This document shows positions 18,785 through 27,775 of a stretch of 64,000 nt of DNA, in pieces; within the stretch, counting starts at the first letter, position 1, and each line of letters opens with the position of its first letter. Below the pieces are notes generated by a model. That model was not told the origin of the DNA. It ran no database searches and saw only the letters and a list, made by a program, of their open reading frames with translations. The translations under genes and the position numbers were made by a program. Origin of the DNA: JANQIV01 sp050117315 (GTDB taxonomy: Bacteria > Bacteroidota > Ignavibacteria > Ignavibacteriales > Melioribacteraceae); contig JASFMY010000005.1 in NCBI GenBank assembly GCA_050117315.1, positions 1-64,000 on the forward strand. The letters run 5' to 3'.

Positions 18785-21745
18785 CTACCGAAAACTAATT
18801 CTAACCGTTCGTCTCGCTGCATTGCGAATACGATCAGCTGCAATAACAGTCACTGTCCCTCTAAACGCAGCATTCGGCCTGCGTAACTGTGCAGTTCTAA
18901 CAGGTGCTGCAATAGCGGGACCCGCCACAGCAACCGGTGTAATTGTTATTCCTGCTGCTGCAGAAGCTGCATCAATAGTCCAATCGACATTTCTACCACC
19001 GGGTTGTGCATCGACTGTTAAGTTTGTATTTAATACACCGGCGGCTACTCTTCTACTTCCTCTGATTCTGCTTAAGCTGACCCGGTGAAGCCTAATATTT
19101 CCCTCCGATCTTCTATTTGGGAAAACAGCATCCTGAACGCGTACCCTGCAATTACCATGGTTTAGTCCTGCAAGAATAGCTGCTGGATTTCCAACCGGTT
19201 GTGCAGCACCTAAAGCGGGGACAGTAAACGAAATTGCGCCCCTTATAGCGCTCCAATTAACGTTTCGTCCTGCATGGGTTGTATTTACAGTTACCCTTCC
19301 GGTAGCAACGCCGTCAGCAGCAATTCCCCTTGCAGGAGGAGCCAGAGGTACTGCCGTAATATTGGAAAGAATTATTAGAGGCGATGCAACTCCGACATAA
19401 GGGCTAACATAATTCTCATCGAATGGTCTTGCTCTTGCACCGCGGAATATATGTTCGGTTCTAAAGCCAAATGTATTTCTACCTGTCTGTCTCAATGTTC
19501 TTCGCTGGAAACCCCGATCAAATTCATTACTCCACGCTCCTGCCCAACTAATCCAGTGGAATCCTTGTCTAACATTCGTCACACGAGGAAGACGGGCTGC
19601 AACTCCGGGCCCTACATACCTGTTCACATTCATGAGATTGTTGTCTGGTGTTGCACCCACAGGATTAACCGCAGAAGTTCTAAGTTGATCTTGCCATGTA
19701 TTGGCGGGAACAGCTAAATTTAATATTGGTGCAGGATTAGGACCAATTCCGTTAAAAGTTGGCATAATATTAAAATCGTCACGTCCACCGTTTGTCATTG
19801 CCTCACCTACAATTCTATTAAAACTGGCAGCAGGTACTCCATGAGAGGAAGCAAATCTTAGTGTATTCAATACCCCATATGGAGCGGGCGCAGCAGCCTG
19901 TGCAGTAAACCCCCTCAGTCTTGTAGCAAACGGATTAACAGGTAAATTCTCGTCTCTTCTTGTTCCGGTTGCATTATCTGTAACACGTACCCGTATATTA
20001 CCTGTCCTTGAGCCAGGAGTTATAACTAATCCTGCGATTGAGCCACCAAGTCTTCTTCGCAATGTTACTGTCATTGGTCGAACGCTGGGAGCTCCCCCAG
20101 GCGCAGAAGTAATTACAGTATTTGCCGTATTACCAGCAACTCCTCTTGCATTAGGTTCTACAGTGTTTGCCGGGCCAGTTGCAGGTATTAACGCAGGGAC
20201 AGGTGTCTGAAATGCGGGATTTGGCGTAAATGCAATATTAGTTATTCCGACAATAGTTATCGGATTTGAAGTAAAAGTATCCGTGGCATTTGAAGCAAGT
20301 GTGGCCCGAACAGAAAAATTTGCCCCGGCTCCTGGAAGTGCAATATTGCTTGCATTGATTCTAGCTCTTCGTCTGCCTCCCCTTATAGTAACACCTGCCG
20401 GAGGTGCTCCTACAAATGACCAATTTATACGTGGATTACCTGCAACAGTAGCAGAGACACTCATACTTCTGCCAACACCAATCTCACCTTGTGAATTTAT
20501 TCCCGTTATTAAGGGCAATGTTTGAACTTTCCCATTAGAAACAGAAGATTTTGAAATTTTATTTTGGGGATTGGCTGACTTTTTTTTATTCAATGGTGAA
20601 CCTTTTCCCTGCTGGACAACATGTGTAAGTTCATGTGCAAGAAGTCTTTTCCCTGATGATGTTCCGGGATTAAATTTATCATTCCCAAAATAAATATGAT
20701 TCCCATAGGTAAATGCTTGTGCACCAATTTGTTTATTCATCTGAATTGCAGTTTGATCTGTATGAGTTTTTACACCCTCGAAACTCGTTCCAAAACGAGG
20801 TTCCATAAAATTCCTAACACTTCTACCTAGAGGTTGTCCGCCTGCTTTAGAGATATTTATTTGTGTTTCATTACTTCCTTGAGTTGAAGATTTGCTTTTA
20901 GGTTGTACTTGAAATTTTGCTTGAGGCTCTTCTTCCTGGCGGTTAACTATTTCTTTTGCTTGGGGCTCTTCTTCCTCCTGGCGGTTGACTATTTCTTTTG
21001 CTTGGGGCTCTTCTTCTTCCTGGCGGTTAACCATTTCTTTTGCTTGTGGCTCTTCTTCTTCCTGGCGGTTAACTATTTCTTTTGCCTGAGGCTCTTCTTC
21101 CTCCTGGCGGTTAACTATTTCCTTTGTCTGTATCTCTTCTTCTTCCTGGCGATTTACTATTTCTTTCGTCTGAGGTTCCTCTTCTTCCTGACGGTTGACT
21201 ATTTCTTTTGTCTGTGGTTCTTCTTCCTCCTGGTGGTTAACTATTTCTTTTGCTTGGGGTTCTTCTTCCTCCTGGCGGTTGACTATTTCCTTTGCTTGGG
21301 GCTCTTCTTCCTCCCGGCGGTTGACTATTTCCTTTGCTTGAGGTTCTTCTTCCTCCTGGTGGTTAACTATTTCTTTTGCCTGAGGCTCTTCTTCCTCCTG
21401 GCGGTTAACCATTTCCTTTGCCTGAGGTTTTTCTTCTTCCTGTTTTTGTGTACTATTACCAGACGTATGTGGAGAGTTCATCACTTTTTCCGCCATCATA
21501 TCAGCTTCTTTTTCGAACTTATCCTCTGAGTTCCCTATTTTAAGCTTTTTCTGAATTGGATAGTTATTTACTGAAAAACTGTTATTAAGGGATTGTTTAA
21601 CCTTCGGACTATTATTAATTAATTGCGAAAGATTATTGTTAATTGTCTCTTCCTTTTTTGTTTGCAGCCCGGATTTTTTTGATTTATTCAGATGAATATT
21701 TGAACTTTTAGCTGTCTTTTTTTGAATTGATGCTAATGAGTACAT
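18785..21745 (-). CDS. DUF4157 (eCIS core) protein with 14-residue repeat array and Ig-like domains; candidate cargo
   Basis: 986 residues; a GAGGGA ribosome site precedes the ATG. Order of parts: an N-terminal leader with a conserved DKFEKEADMMAEKVMNSP motif (about 75-92); twelve tandem 14-residue units of the form RQEEEEPQAKEIVN plus a partial one (about 101-280); the DUF4157 zinc-peptidase-like core with HELTH at 371-375; then Ala/Pro/Asn-rich bacterial Ig-like segments to the end (WSFVGAPPAGVTI, NVNWSAIRGAISF, NVDWTIDAASAAAG). DUF4157 is the domain most associated with eCIS loci and with their cargo. The C-terminal half is visibly richer in GC and in Arg/Ala than neighbouring genes, suggesting a different origin. 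Whether the HExxH is catalytic is unknown. Last gene of the operon. Confidence 0.85.
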   Translation of the reverse strand: MYSLASIQKKTAKSSNIHLNKSKKSGLQTKKEETINNNLSQLINNSPKVKQSLNNSFSVNNYPIQKKLKIGNSEDKFEKEADMMAEKVMNSPHTSGNSTQKQEEEKPQAKEMVNRQEEEEPQAKEIVNHQEEEEPQAKEIVNRREEEEPQAKEIVNRQEEEEPQAKEIVNHQEEEEPQTKEIVNRQEEEEPQTKEIVNRQEEEEIQTKEIVNRQEEEEPQAKEIVNRQEEEEPQAKEMVNRQEEEEPQAKEIVNRQEEEEPQAKEIVNRQEEEPQAKFQVQPKSKSSTQGSNETQINISKAGGQPLGRSVRNFMEPRFGTSFEGVKTHTDQTAIQMNKQIGAQAFTYGNHIYFGNDKFNPGTSSGKRLLAHELTHVVQQGKGSPLNKKKSANPQNKISKSSVSNGKVQTLPLITGINSQGEIGVGRSMSVSATVAGNPRINWSFVGAPPAGVTIRGGRRRARINASNIALPGAGANFSVRATLASNATDTFTSNPITIVGITNIAFTPNPAFQTPVPALIPATGPANTVEPNARGVAGNTANTVITSAPGGAPSVRPMTVTLRRRLGGSIAGLVITPGSRTGNIRVRVTDNATGTRRDENLPVNPFATRLRGFTAQAAAPAPYGVLNTLRFASSHGVPAASFNRIVGEAMTNGGRDDFNIMPTFNGIGPNPAPILNLAVPANTWQDQLRTSAVNPVGATPDNNLMNVNRYVGPGVAARLPRVTNVRQGFHWISWAGAWSNEFDRGFQRRTLRQTGRNTFGFRTEHIFRGARARPFDENYVSPYVGVASPLIILSNITAVPLAPPARGIAADGVATGRVTVNTTHAGRNVNWSAIRGAISFTVPALGAAQPVGNPAAILAGLNHGNCRVRVQDAVFPNRRSEGNIRLHRVSLSRIRGSRRVAAGVLNTNLTVDAQPGGRNVDWTIDAASAAAGITITPVAVAGPAIAAPVRTAQLRRPNAAFRGTVTVIAADRIRNAARRTVRISFR
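20906..21445 (-). repeat. In-frame 42-bp tandem repeat array
   Basis: Twelve full 14-codon units plus a partial one encode (R/H)QEEEEPQ(A/T)KE(I/M)VN. The units differ at synonymous sites and at a few fixed residues (A/T, I/M, Q/R, R/H), so the array has been kept in frame while diverging. The product is a highly acidic, probably extended or helical linker between the N-terminal leader and the DUF4157 core. Confidence 0.95.
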
Positions 21746-21767
21746 ACTTCCCTCGAAACTTTTTTAA

Positions 21768-22766
21768 TTAATTCTTTTTTAACTTTATTTCATTTATATC
21801 TTCCAGATGTTCTCTCGACTTAATTCCAAAAACGGTTTCATTTTGAGCAATTTTCTTGAATATTTTTTCAGCTTCTTTTTTATTATCTAGATTATATAAG
21901 ACAACAGCATAGTAATAATTGGCACGTTCTATTTCAGGGTTAGTATTTACAATTTCTAAAAGCAATTTTTTCGAATCTTCCAGTTGATTTAATGAAATCA
22001 ATATCACGGCTAAATCAAGTTTAACTGCCAGTCTATCAGGTTCTAACTTTAATATTTTCTTAAATTCTTTTATCCCTTTTTCAATTTCCCCTTTTGATAA
22101 ATATACTAACCCTAATTGGTGACGGGTATTTAAATCATCCGGCTCAATTGACAATACTTTTTTGAATAATTCTTCGGCTGTCCCGTAATTTTTTTTCATA
22201 AAATTAACGCTTCCCAATTGCGACAAAGCTTTTATAGAATTGTTGTCATATTCGATTGCCTTATTCAAAACGTCTACTGCTTTATTGTATTTTTGCCTCG
22301 ATGCCAAAATTGCTCCTAGTGATGATAATAAATTTGAATTTTTCGGAGAATGTTCAAGAGCAGTGGTATAAACATTTTCAGCTTCTTCAATCTTTCCTGC
22401 TTTAACTAAAGCCCGGCCAAGGTTGTCCCATGCTAGGATATTTTTAGTGTTCAGTTCGACAGATTTTTTTAGTGATTCAACACCTTTGTCATAATCTCCC
22501 AGTAAAATTTGAGCATTACCTAGATTATTAAACGCCATACTGCTTTCAGGATTCAACGCAATTGATTTTTTATAACAATCAACAGCTTCTTCTATCATAC
22601 CTTTCTGGGCGAGTAAATATCCTAGGTTATTATGAGCAGAGGAATTTCCCGGATCAATCTCTAAGGATTTCCTGTAGTTCTTTTCTGCTTCACTCAATTT
22701 ACCGTCAAGATGTAATTGAGCAGCTAGGTTATTATAATATTTTCCTTCTTTAGTAATATCATTCAT
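21768..22766 (-). CDS. TPR-repeat protein of the eCIS operon
   Basis: 332 residues made almost wholly of tetratricopeptide repeats, about nine units with the A/G-x-x-x-LG-Y-A pattern (for example AHNNLGYLLAQKGMIEEAV and AWDNLGRALVKAGKIEEAE). There is no signal peptide, so it is cytoplasmic. It sits between the two DUF4157 genes, 22-23 bases from each. A chaperone or adaptor for cargo loading is a reasonable inference from the position, but nothing in the sequence proves it. Confidence 0.85.
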   Translation of the reverse strand: MNDITKEGKYYNNLAAQLHLDGKLSEAEKNYRKSLEIDPGNSSAHNNLGYLLAQKGMIEEAVDCYKKSIALNPESSMAFNNLGNAQILLGDYDKGVESLKKSVELNTKNILAWDNLGRALVKAGKIEEAENVYTTALEHSPKNSNLLSSLGAILASRQKYNKAVDVLNKAIEYDNNSIKALSQLGSVNFMKKNYGTAEELFKKVLSIEPDDLNTRHQLGLVYLSKGEIEKGIKEFKKILKLEPDRLAVKLDLAVILISLNQLEDSKKLLLEIVNTNPEIERANYYYAVVLYNLDNKKEAEKIFKKIAQNETVFGIKSREHLEDINEIKLKKN

Positions 22767-22789
22767 AATAATTTCATTTTATTTACTCA

Positions 22790-25700
22790 TTATACCAGAT
22801 CACCGGCAATTTCAGAGCCAACTTCTTTAGCCATTTTGGGGATATCGATATCCGGGATTTCAAATTTTGCGTCATCTAAGGATAATTTAAACGGCTCGCC
22901 TTCTTTATATTTAATTGGTAATGCTACACCAATTTTTAATCCGGATCCATATTCAAACTCTTTCAAAACTTTTCTCCATTCATATTCATAGATCCAGAAT
23001 GCTTCGAGAGCAAGCACAAACGAAATATCGAGCTTAAATTTCGGCTGAGCAGATACACTTGCTTCAGCATCGAGTTCCAATCCGGTTTTAGGAGTCCAAT
23101 TTACGTTTACTTCCGCCCTGGCTTCGGCCTCTAACCCGAGTGAACCACCTATTTCAATATTACCCGAAGCGCTGGCAACCGCAATGCTTACCCCCAAACC
23201 TGCTCTTGCGAATAACCTTACTCCCGCATCTGCAGGAATTACAAATAATCCTTTCCCGCTGATTGTTGTATCTTCTTCATGATCGGGATTGTATTTTACT
23301 TCTAGTCCTAATTCCTTTAAAGTTCCGGGACCAACACCTGCAAAAAGATCAACCCCGCCTGTGATCATCGCAACGAGTCCTACACTCTTAGTCCCCAAAG
23401 GTATCGCAAATATCGGAATTTCGATAGTCGGCAGTTTAAATAGATTTTTATCTATCTCTTTACGCGGGAAGAGATCAATTTGATCCGGCAAACCAATTTT
23501 GCCTGTTATTTCAAGTTCACCGTTGGGTAAAAACTTAACACCAGCACCTGCTTCAAGCCAGGGTGTCAATTTTAACGTTAGCTGCCCTCCGCCAAATGCT
23601 CTTAGTTTTTCAGTAGCACCACCGGTGGGTTTGCCTTCCGCATCTACTTCCATATTAGTTGCACCGACTGTAACACTACCGGAAAGCATTCCGCGTTCAT
23701 AACCAACAGTACCTTCGATATTGATAACACCGTTTGAATATTCTGCAGATAGTGTCGAGTCTATTCCGGGTATATCCAGTACTGCAGTACCTTTTGCATA
23801 TAATTCCCAGCCTTCACCTTCTTTCTTTTGTTGAACCTTCGCGTCAACAACTCCGCTCTTTATATAAGGGATGTCTTTGTTAAAATTAAGCTGTCCGCCT
23901 ATTGTTAATCCTTCTTCTTCAGAATAGACTACATTGAGTGATGCTTCTTCAACACCCGGTATTTCAGGTTTTACCGAACCGTCGGCTTTTAGGATTTTAT
24001 CGGCATAGGAAACTTTAATATTCGCTTCGTTAATACCCTGTATCTTTCCTTTCCGGATACCCAATTCTCCCTCAGCGCTGAATTGGTCACCTTCACTCTT
24101 ATATCCGACTTTAATAGATGCAGGGTCAAATAATGTTGAATCAAAATCGAATTGACCTTCAAGTTCAAATCCATCACCGCTGGTTACCTTGCCCATTACA
24201 CAGCCTTTGCCAACCTTAGCTATTTCAAAATCTGCTTGACCTTCAAAACCTAACCCGGTTTCAGAGTTAGCGGAGAGAGTTAACGACGAGTCAATTATGC
24301 TGAACGGATGCGGAAGGGATATTTCGCCTGTGTTGAATTGCTTAAAGATTTCTATAGCACCGTTTTCAAGTTTGAATTGTAATCCTACATCCTTTATTAT
24401 AGGAACAGTCGGTAAAACTTCGCCTTTAGCTGATATTCCCTGTTCTGGTGAAACCTCAAATTCAGTTAAGGTAATAGGGCTTAGTCCCTTTAAATTCAAT
24501 CCCTCATTTTTTATAGCAATTTTATCAATAAAGCCGGTGTATGCCGCACCGGGATACCTTGTCACATTACGTTGTTTTTCTCCTTCAGTTTTATATTTAA
24601 TTCTGGATTTCCCTGATACACTTCTTTCTTCCATTATCGTAGTCAATCCCGACAGTACTTTGCCTTCTTTTCCTTCAGTGGGATCAGGTTCAAGTTGTTT
24701 TGAAGTAATTGTAAACGGGCTCAACCATTTTTTCTCATTTGCATAAACTTTTTCAGTATTTCTGATTTTTTTAGGTATCCAGCCGGTTTCAGAAGGGAAT
24801 AGTAAAAATTCTCTTGAATCACCGAGTTTTGACAATTCACCAACTTGTATAATGGAATCCAATTTTGATAAATTGAAATGTTCGCCTGCGGATATTTGGT
24901 CCGGAGTCCAAATGTCGGCTTTTTCGTCAACTTTATACTTGAATCCCGAATCCGGTTCTGTTTCATTAAAAACTAATTTGTAATTTGAAAGTATATTATC
25001 AATTTCTTTTTTGGCCGTTTTTTCATTTTTGGATTCAAGATGGCTCTTAACTTTTTCCTTCAAAACTGAATTAATCCTGAATCCGGACATCATATTTATA
25101 AAGCCGCTTAATAGGTGCATATTACCCAACTCATCGGCACCGCCTAGCTGTAATTCCTTTATATGATCCACATGATATGTTTTATTCTTACCTGCTTTAT
25201 CCCATGTTGGCGAACTGAATTCATTAACAGCTTGATTTAGATTCCCAATGACATAACGATTCATTTTACCATAGCCGCTCACAGCATTGAAGACATATAG
25301 GTTCGCTTCATTTACTTCAACACTTTCTCTTTGTTCAGTTCTGGCCCCAACCGTATCACCTTTTATCATATCGATTAATTTCGGTTTTACTTTTTCACTG
25401 CTGTTAGGACCGACACCTTCTTTCCAATCTTTCTGAGGCTTGCCCAGTTCAACTGTCCTATGATATCCTTTTGGCCGTTCAATAGGTCCTTTATATTCAG
25501 GTAAACCTTGCTTGAACGAAGGGATAGGAAGTTTATCAAATTTTATCGTTTTTGCAGCATTATCCATTATCCCGGTTTCAAGTTTTTGTTCCACAGGTGT
25601 GGCTTCAGTGTCGGTTGTTTCTGTGTTTGTTGTTTCAGCCTGCTTTTGCACACCTTTTTTCCGGGGAACTGCAGATTGCTGGATAGTATGAGTTAATTCA

Positions 25701-26398
25701 TGTGCTATTAATCTATTTCCTTCACTTGTCCCCGGATTATACTTCCCCTGGTTGAAATAAATATTATTACCATATGTAAATGCCTGTGCACCAACTTCTT
25801 TATTCATCTGCACGGCTTCGGGACCTGTGTGAATATTAACATTACTAAAATCGGCACCAAAACCTTCTTCCATTTGCGACCGGGTATTTTCCGGCAACGA
25901 CTTTCCGCCGCCTTTTGAGTTTTCCAGAGTGGTTTCAATATTGGATGATGAACTGTTCGTTGATTCGAGGGTTTTTAATTGAATGGTAGTTATGTTTTTT
26001 GAGGAACTTGAACTTTTTCTTTGTACTTCCTCGGTAGTATCTTCTTTTTTCCGTTTAACCGATTCCTTTACTCCCGGTTCTTCTCTTTCATTTACGGGCA
26101 AATTTTTCTTCTTTGGTAAATCGTTACTACCGGCAGAGGGAGAGTTCATAACTCTTTCTGCCATCATGTCGGCTTCTTGTTCAAATTTATCGTTGGATTT
26201 TCCTACTTTTAATTTGGTTTGCAAAGATGCTGATTTAATTATGGAGCTTAAATTATTGTTATTACTCAGCAAAGGGTTATTACTACTATGTTGAGTTTTG
26301 GAATCATTTAAATGACCAAAACTTTTTTCCGCTTTTCTATTATTTACTCTTTTCGGAGCACTGGCTTTATTGAGAGTTTGTAAAGCAAATGCTGCCAT
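22790..26398 (-). CDS. DUF4157 (eCIS core) protein with HNH-like motif and long beta-rich tail; candidate cargo
   Basis: 1202 residues from the chosen ATG; a TTG two codons upstream is open, but GGAGA is correctly spaced to the ATG. The leader repeats the DKFEQEADMMAERVMNSP motif of the sister protein (about 70-88). The DUF4157 core has HELTH at 233-237. Residues 409-439 carry YHVDHIKELQLGG followed by NMHLLSG, a DHxxEL...GG...N pattern like the start of an HNH nuclease; the last His is replaced by Asn or Met, so activity is uncertain. From about 550 to 1100 come many glycine-punctuated beta repeats (SLTLSANSETGLGFEGQADF, LTIGGQLNF style), then an aromatic C-terminal segment. This modular build fits an eCIS-delivered effector. 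Confidence 0.82.
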   Translation of the reverse strand: MAAFALQTLNKASAPKRVNNRKAEKSFGHLNDSKTQHSSNNPLLSNNNNLSSIIKSASLQTKLKVGKSNDKFEQEADMMAERVMNSPSAGSNDLPKKKNLPVNEREEPGVKESVKRKKEDTTEEVQRKSSSSSKNITTIQLKTLESTNSSSSNIETTLENSKGGGKSLPENTRSQMEEGFGADFSNVNIHTGPEAVQMNKEVGAQAFTYGNNIYFNQGKYNPGTSEGNRLIAHELTHTIQQSAVPRKKGVQKQAETTNTETTDTEATPVEQKLETGIMDNAAKTIKFDKLPIPSFKQGLPEYKGPIERPKGYHRTVELGKPQKDWKEGVGPNSSEKVKPKLIDMIKGDTVGARTEQRESVEVNEANLYVFNAVSGYGKMNRYVIGNLNQAVNEFSSPTWDKAGKNKTYHVDHIKELQLGGADELGNMHLLSGFINMMSGFRINSVLKEKVKSHLESKNEKTAKKEIDNILSNYKLVFNETEPDSGFKYKVDEKADIWTPDQISAGEHFNLSKLDSIIQVGELSKLGDSREFLLFPSETGWIPKKIRNTEKVYANEKKWLSPFTITSKQLEPDPTEGKEGKVLSGLTTIMEERSVSGKSRIKYKTEGEKQRNVTRYPGAAYTGFIDKIAIKNEGLNLKGLSPITLTEFEVSPEQGISAKGEVLPTVPIIKDVGLQFKLENGAIEIFKQFNTGEISLPHPFSIIDSSLTLSANSETGLGFEGQADFEIAKVGKGCVMGKVTSGDGFELEGQFDFDSTLFDPASIKVGYKSEGDQFSAEGELGIRKGKIQGINEANIKVSYADKILKADGSVKPEIPGVEEASLNVVYSEEEGLTIGGQLNFNKDIPYIKSGVVDAKVQQKKEGEGWELYAKGTAVLDIPGIDSTLSAEYSNGVINIEGTVGYERGMLSGSVTVGATNMEVDAEGKPTGGATEKLRAFGGGQLTLKLTPWLEAGAGVKFLPNGELEITGKIGLPDQIDLFPRKEIDKNLFKLPTIEIPIFAIPLGTKSVGLVAMITGGVDLFAGVGPGTLKELGLEVKYNPDHEEDTTISGKGLFVIPADAGVRLFARAGLGVSIAVASASGNIEIGGSLGLEAEARAEVNVNWTPKTGLELDAEASVSAQPKFKLDISFVLALEAFWIYEYEWRKVLKEFEYGSGLKIGVALPIKYKEGEPFKLSLDDAKFEIPDIDIPKMAKEVGSEIAGDLV

Positions 26399-26422
26399 TT
26401 GCAATTCTCCATGAAAGATAAA

Positions 26423-27775
26423 TTAAACTGCTTTCCCTTCCTTCCGAAATTCTTTTCGAATCCCGTTTTCAATATCGCTTCGAGGTATTTCAATACTGTT
26501 TTTTCTTAGCGCCATCAACGTTGAATACCTTACAACATTCATAATTGAACCGCCGGAGAGTTCATACTCTCTTGCAATATCTTTCAGCGAAACATCGTCT
26601 GCTAGTTTTGTTTTTTCAGAGAACCCCTGCTTCCATAGTTTGAAACGCTCGGATTCTTTCGGCATCGGGAAATGGATTATTGATTGAAATCTCCGCGTAA
26701 AAGCTTCGTCAATATTGGATTTGAAGTTGGAAGACAAAATAACCACCCCGCTATAGTCCTCTACCCTTTGCAAAAGATATGATACTTCCTGGTTCGCGAA
26801 TCTATCGTGCGCATCGCTTATATTTGTTCTTTTCCCGAAAAGCGCGTCGGCCTCGTCAAAGAATAAAATCCAGCGTTTATTCTCCGCTTTCTCAAAAACT
26901 TTTTCAAGATTTTTTTCAGTCTCACCAATATATTTTGAAATCACCGTTGAAAGATCTATCCTATATACATCGTTACCGGTTATTTTGCCGAGAAGTGAAG
27001 CAGTTAACGTTTTTCCTGTTCCCGAAGGTCCGTAAAATAAGCTGCGGTAACCCGGTTTAATTTTTTTTCCGAGTTCAAGATCATACAGCAATATATCCCC
27101 GTATTCAATCCATGCTTTTATTTCCAGTACATGTTCCATTGTCGAGTTGTCTAAAACAAGGTCTTCCCACTCCATCATTGATTCAATTCTTTTTGCAGGG
27201 AACTCCAGACTGAACACGGGTTTTCTCATTACACCCGTTGTTACAAGGTCTACTATCTCTTTTGATATCCTTAAGAAGCCGCTGTATTCGGGTTCATTTT
27301 CCTTAGGGCTTTCCAATTTAATTATAGCGTGTACATAAAAAAAATGGTCGGCGTTGAACAACCGGCTGAAAATAATTCTCTTTTCAACGTCATCACCGGC
27401 CAAAATAAACAAAGCTGTTTCACCGGTAGGAAGGAACCCGCCGTATGAATAACCGTTTCTTCTGCCGAACTCGGTAAAATCCCTCGAGTTGGCTGAATTT
27501 TTTGTATAGAAAACGTCAAGCAGTTGCGGTTTCAAATGAGGTATCAGACAAAGAACAAACACAACTCTCTCCGGGAGGGTCAAAGCGTAGTGTGAAATAA
27601 AGTCGCTGTAAATAGATTCTTCCTTATTTATTTGCGGAGGTTCTATTTCAAAAATATCTTTATACTCAGATTCATGGCCGAAATGCAGTTTTATCCTTGT
27701 ATCAAGAATTTTATAAAACCAGTCCAGTTCTTTATGCAGAACCTTTGCATTATTTTTTATTATGTCTTCTACCAT
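26423..27775 (-). CDS. AAA+ ATPase of the eCIS (Afp15-like)
   Basis: 450 residues. An N-terminal family-specific region (1-225) precedes one AAA+ module: Walker A GPSGTGKT (249-256), Walker B WILFFDEAD (302-310), sensor 1 ILSSNFKSNIDEAF and an arginine-finger RRFQ, with a C-terminal lid ending in GSIMNVVRYS. This is the conserved eCIS ATPase, thought to act in particle assembly rather than in sheath recycling (it is not ClpV-like: one AAA module, no Clp N-domain). The start overlaps the tape-measure gene by 7 bases. Confidence 0.92.
   Translation of the reverse strand: MVEDIIKNNAKVLHKELDWFYKILDTRIKLHFGHESEYKDIFEIEPPQINKEESIYSDFISHYALTLPERVVFVLCLIPHLKPQLLDVFYTKNSANSRDFTEFGRRNGYSYGGFLPTGETALFILAGDDVEKRIIFSRLFNADHFFYVHAIIKLESPKENEPEYSGFLRISKEIVDLVTTGVMRKPVFSLEFPAKRIESMMEWEDLVLDNSTMEHVLEIKAWIEYGDILLYDLELGKKIKPGYRSLFYGPSGTGKTLTASLLGKITGNDVYRIDLSTVISKYIGETEKNLEKVFEKAENKRWILFFDEADALFGKRTNISDAHDRFANQEVSYLLQRVEDYSGVVILSSNFKSNIDEAFTRRFQSIIHFPMPKESERFKLWKQGFSEKTKLADDVSLKDIAREYELSGGSIMNVVRYSTLMALRKNSIEIPRSDIENGIRKEFRKEGKAV

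Noticed and set aside
20906..21445. Regular repeats suggesting a CRISPR array
   Set aside because: Units are contiguous, with no unique spacers, and remain in frame inside a large protein. No cas genes occur nearby.
20903..21529. Open frame of 208 residues opposite the repeat array, rich in Phe/Leu/Val
   Set aside because: It is the antisense shadow of the acidic 42-bp repeats; GAA/GAG-rich sense codons become TTC/CTC-rich antisense codons. No ribosome site or homology.
22790..26404. TTG start two codons upstream of the second DUF4157 gene
   Set aside because: GGAGA is spaced for the ATG at 26398 and would overlap the TTG start region.
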